Source: Candidatus Desulfofervidaceae bacterium
GTDB lineage: Bacteria > Desulfobacterota > Desulfofervidia > Desulfofervidales > Desulfofervidaceae
DNA: 6,652 nt
Reading direction: 5' to 3'
Assembly: GCA_021160485.1 (NCBI GenBank)
Contig: JAGHCL010000129.1
Span: 1 to 6,652, forward strand
Shown one piece after another: positions 6,216 through 6,652 of this stretch. The notes under the pieces are model-generated. The model did no database searches and was not told the origin of the DNA. It worked only from the letters and a program-made list of their open reading frames with translations. A program made the position numbers and the translations under genes. Every line of letters starts with the position of its first letter. Position 1 is the stretch's first letter.

Positions 6216-6652
6216 GTGAGACATTCATTTAAATTGGGCTTTGGTTTTGGCTCTACTTCAGGCGTTATTACTACTTTAGGTTTAATGACCAGTTTACATT
6301 CCAGCACTCATTCCAAAACTGCGGTTATTGGTGGTATTTTAGCTATAGCTATTGCTGATGCCTTTTCTGACGCATTAGGTATGCATATTTCTGTGGAAGC
6401 TGGTAATCGTCATACCACAAAAGAAGTTTGGGAAGCCACCATGGCCACTTTTTTCTCTAAATTTATTATTGCCTTGAGTTTTATCCTTCCTGTCCTGTTT
6501 TTCTCTCTTGGTGTAGCTGTAATTATAAATATTATTTGGGGACTACTTTTGATAAGTTTAGTAAGTTTTTTTATCGCCATGGCTCAAAGAGAGAAACCAC
6601 ATAAAATAATATTAGAACATTTATTCATTACTGTTTTGGTCATTATTATCAC
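6216..6652 (+). CDS. VIT1/CCC1-like membrane protein (5' part only)
   Basis: The frame runs open from GTG 6216 to the window edge, giving 145 residues; the stop lies outside. AAGGA (6201-6205) lies 10 bases before the GTG, and no better start follows the pyrC stop in this frame. The protein starts without a signal peptide. A first hydrophobic stretch, GFGFGSTSGVITTLGLM, is followed by SKTAVIGGILAIAIADAFSDALGMHISVE (residues 33-61), resembling the second helix of the VIT1/CCC1 iron/manganese transporter family with polar D48, D52, M56 and E61. A hydrophilic segment, NRHTTKEVWEA, follows, then further membrane helices at about 79-122 and from about 131. An inner-membrane location and metal transport or detoxification are inferred from the family; the exact ion is not known. 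It lies 27 bases after pyrC and is probably cotranscribed. Confidence 0.75.
   Translation, partial: MRHSFKLGFGFGSTSGVITTLGLMTSLHSSTHSKTAVIGGILAIAIADAFSDALGMHISVEAGNRHTTKEVWEATMATFFSKFIIALSFILPVLFFSLGVAVIINIIWGLLLISLVSFFIAMAQREKPHKIILEHLFITVLVIII

Overview
This window is one continuous plus-strand run of core-metabolism genes from a bacterium. In order: the 3' end of hisF (histidine biosynthesis), a complete nadE (glutamine-dependent NAD+ synthetase), a complete pyruvate kinase gene (pyk), a short regulatory region, a complete pyrB (aspartate carbamoyltransferase), a complete pyrC (dihydroorotase), and the 5' end of a gene for a VIT1/CCC1-like membrane protein. No gene on the minus strand is supported. 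No tRNA, rRNA, CRISPR array, insertion sequence or phage gene was seen, and no stretch longer than about 130 bases lacks a gene.

The DNA is fairly AT-rich by eye. Start codons include ATG, TTG and GTG. Long HisF, NadE, PyrB and PyrC proteins with standard bacterial motifs fit an anaerobic, possibly thermophilic bacterium, perhaps of the Desulfobacterota/Thermodesulfobacteria kind. That placement is an impression from protein flavour and not something the window proves.

The layout falls into two probable transcription units. The first (hisF-nadE-pyk) is tightly packed: nadE starts on the base after the hisF stop codon, and pyk follows nadE after 27 bases with a TTG start. The second (pyrB-pyrC-VIT/CCC1-like) begins after a 132-base gap. 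That gap holds a possible sigma70-type promoter and a very strong intrinsic terminator hairpin whose T-tract runs right up to the first possible pyrB start codon. No room remains for a promoter between the terminator and pyrB, so the hairpin is best read as a pyrB attenuator that may also end pyk transcripts.

The most interesting feature is this hairpin. Its 5' arm carries ACCTCCTTA, the same bases as the anti-Shine-Dalgarno tail of 16S rRNA. Its 3' arm carries TAAGGAGGT, a perfect Shine-Dalgarno sequence placed 7 bases before a GTG start of pyrB. One stem could therefore control both transcription and translation of the first pyrimidine gene in the cluster. An upstream inverted repeat overlapping the 5' arm, and an 18-codon leader reading frame that stops in the hairpin loop, are candidate switching elements.

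PyrB and PyrC catalyse consecutive steps of de novo pyrimidine synthesis. Pyruvate kinase carries a degenerate C-terminal phosphohistidine-like domain and unusual residues near its potassium site. The last gene is a probable metal-transporter-like membrane protein with no obvious link to pyrimidines.
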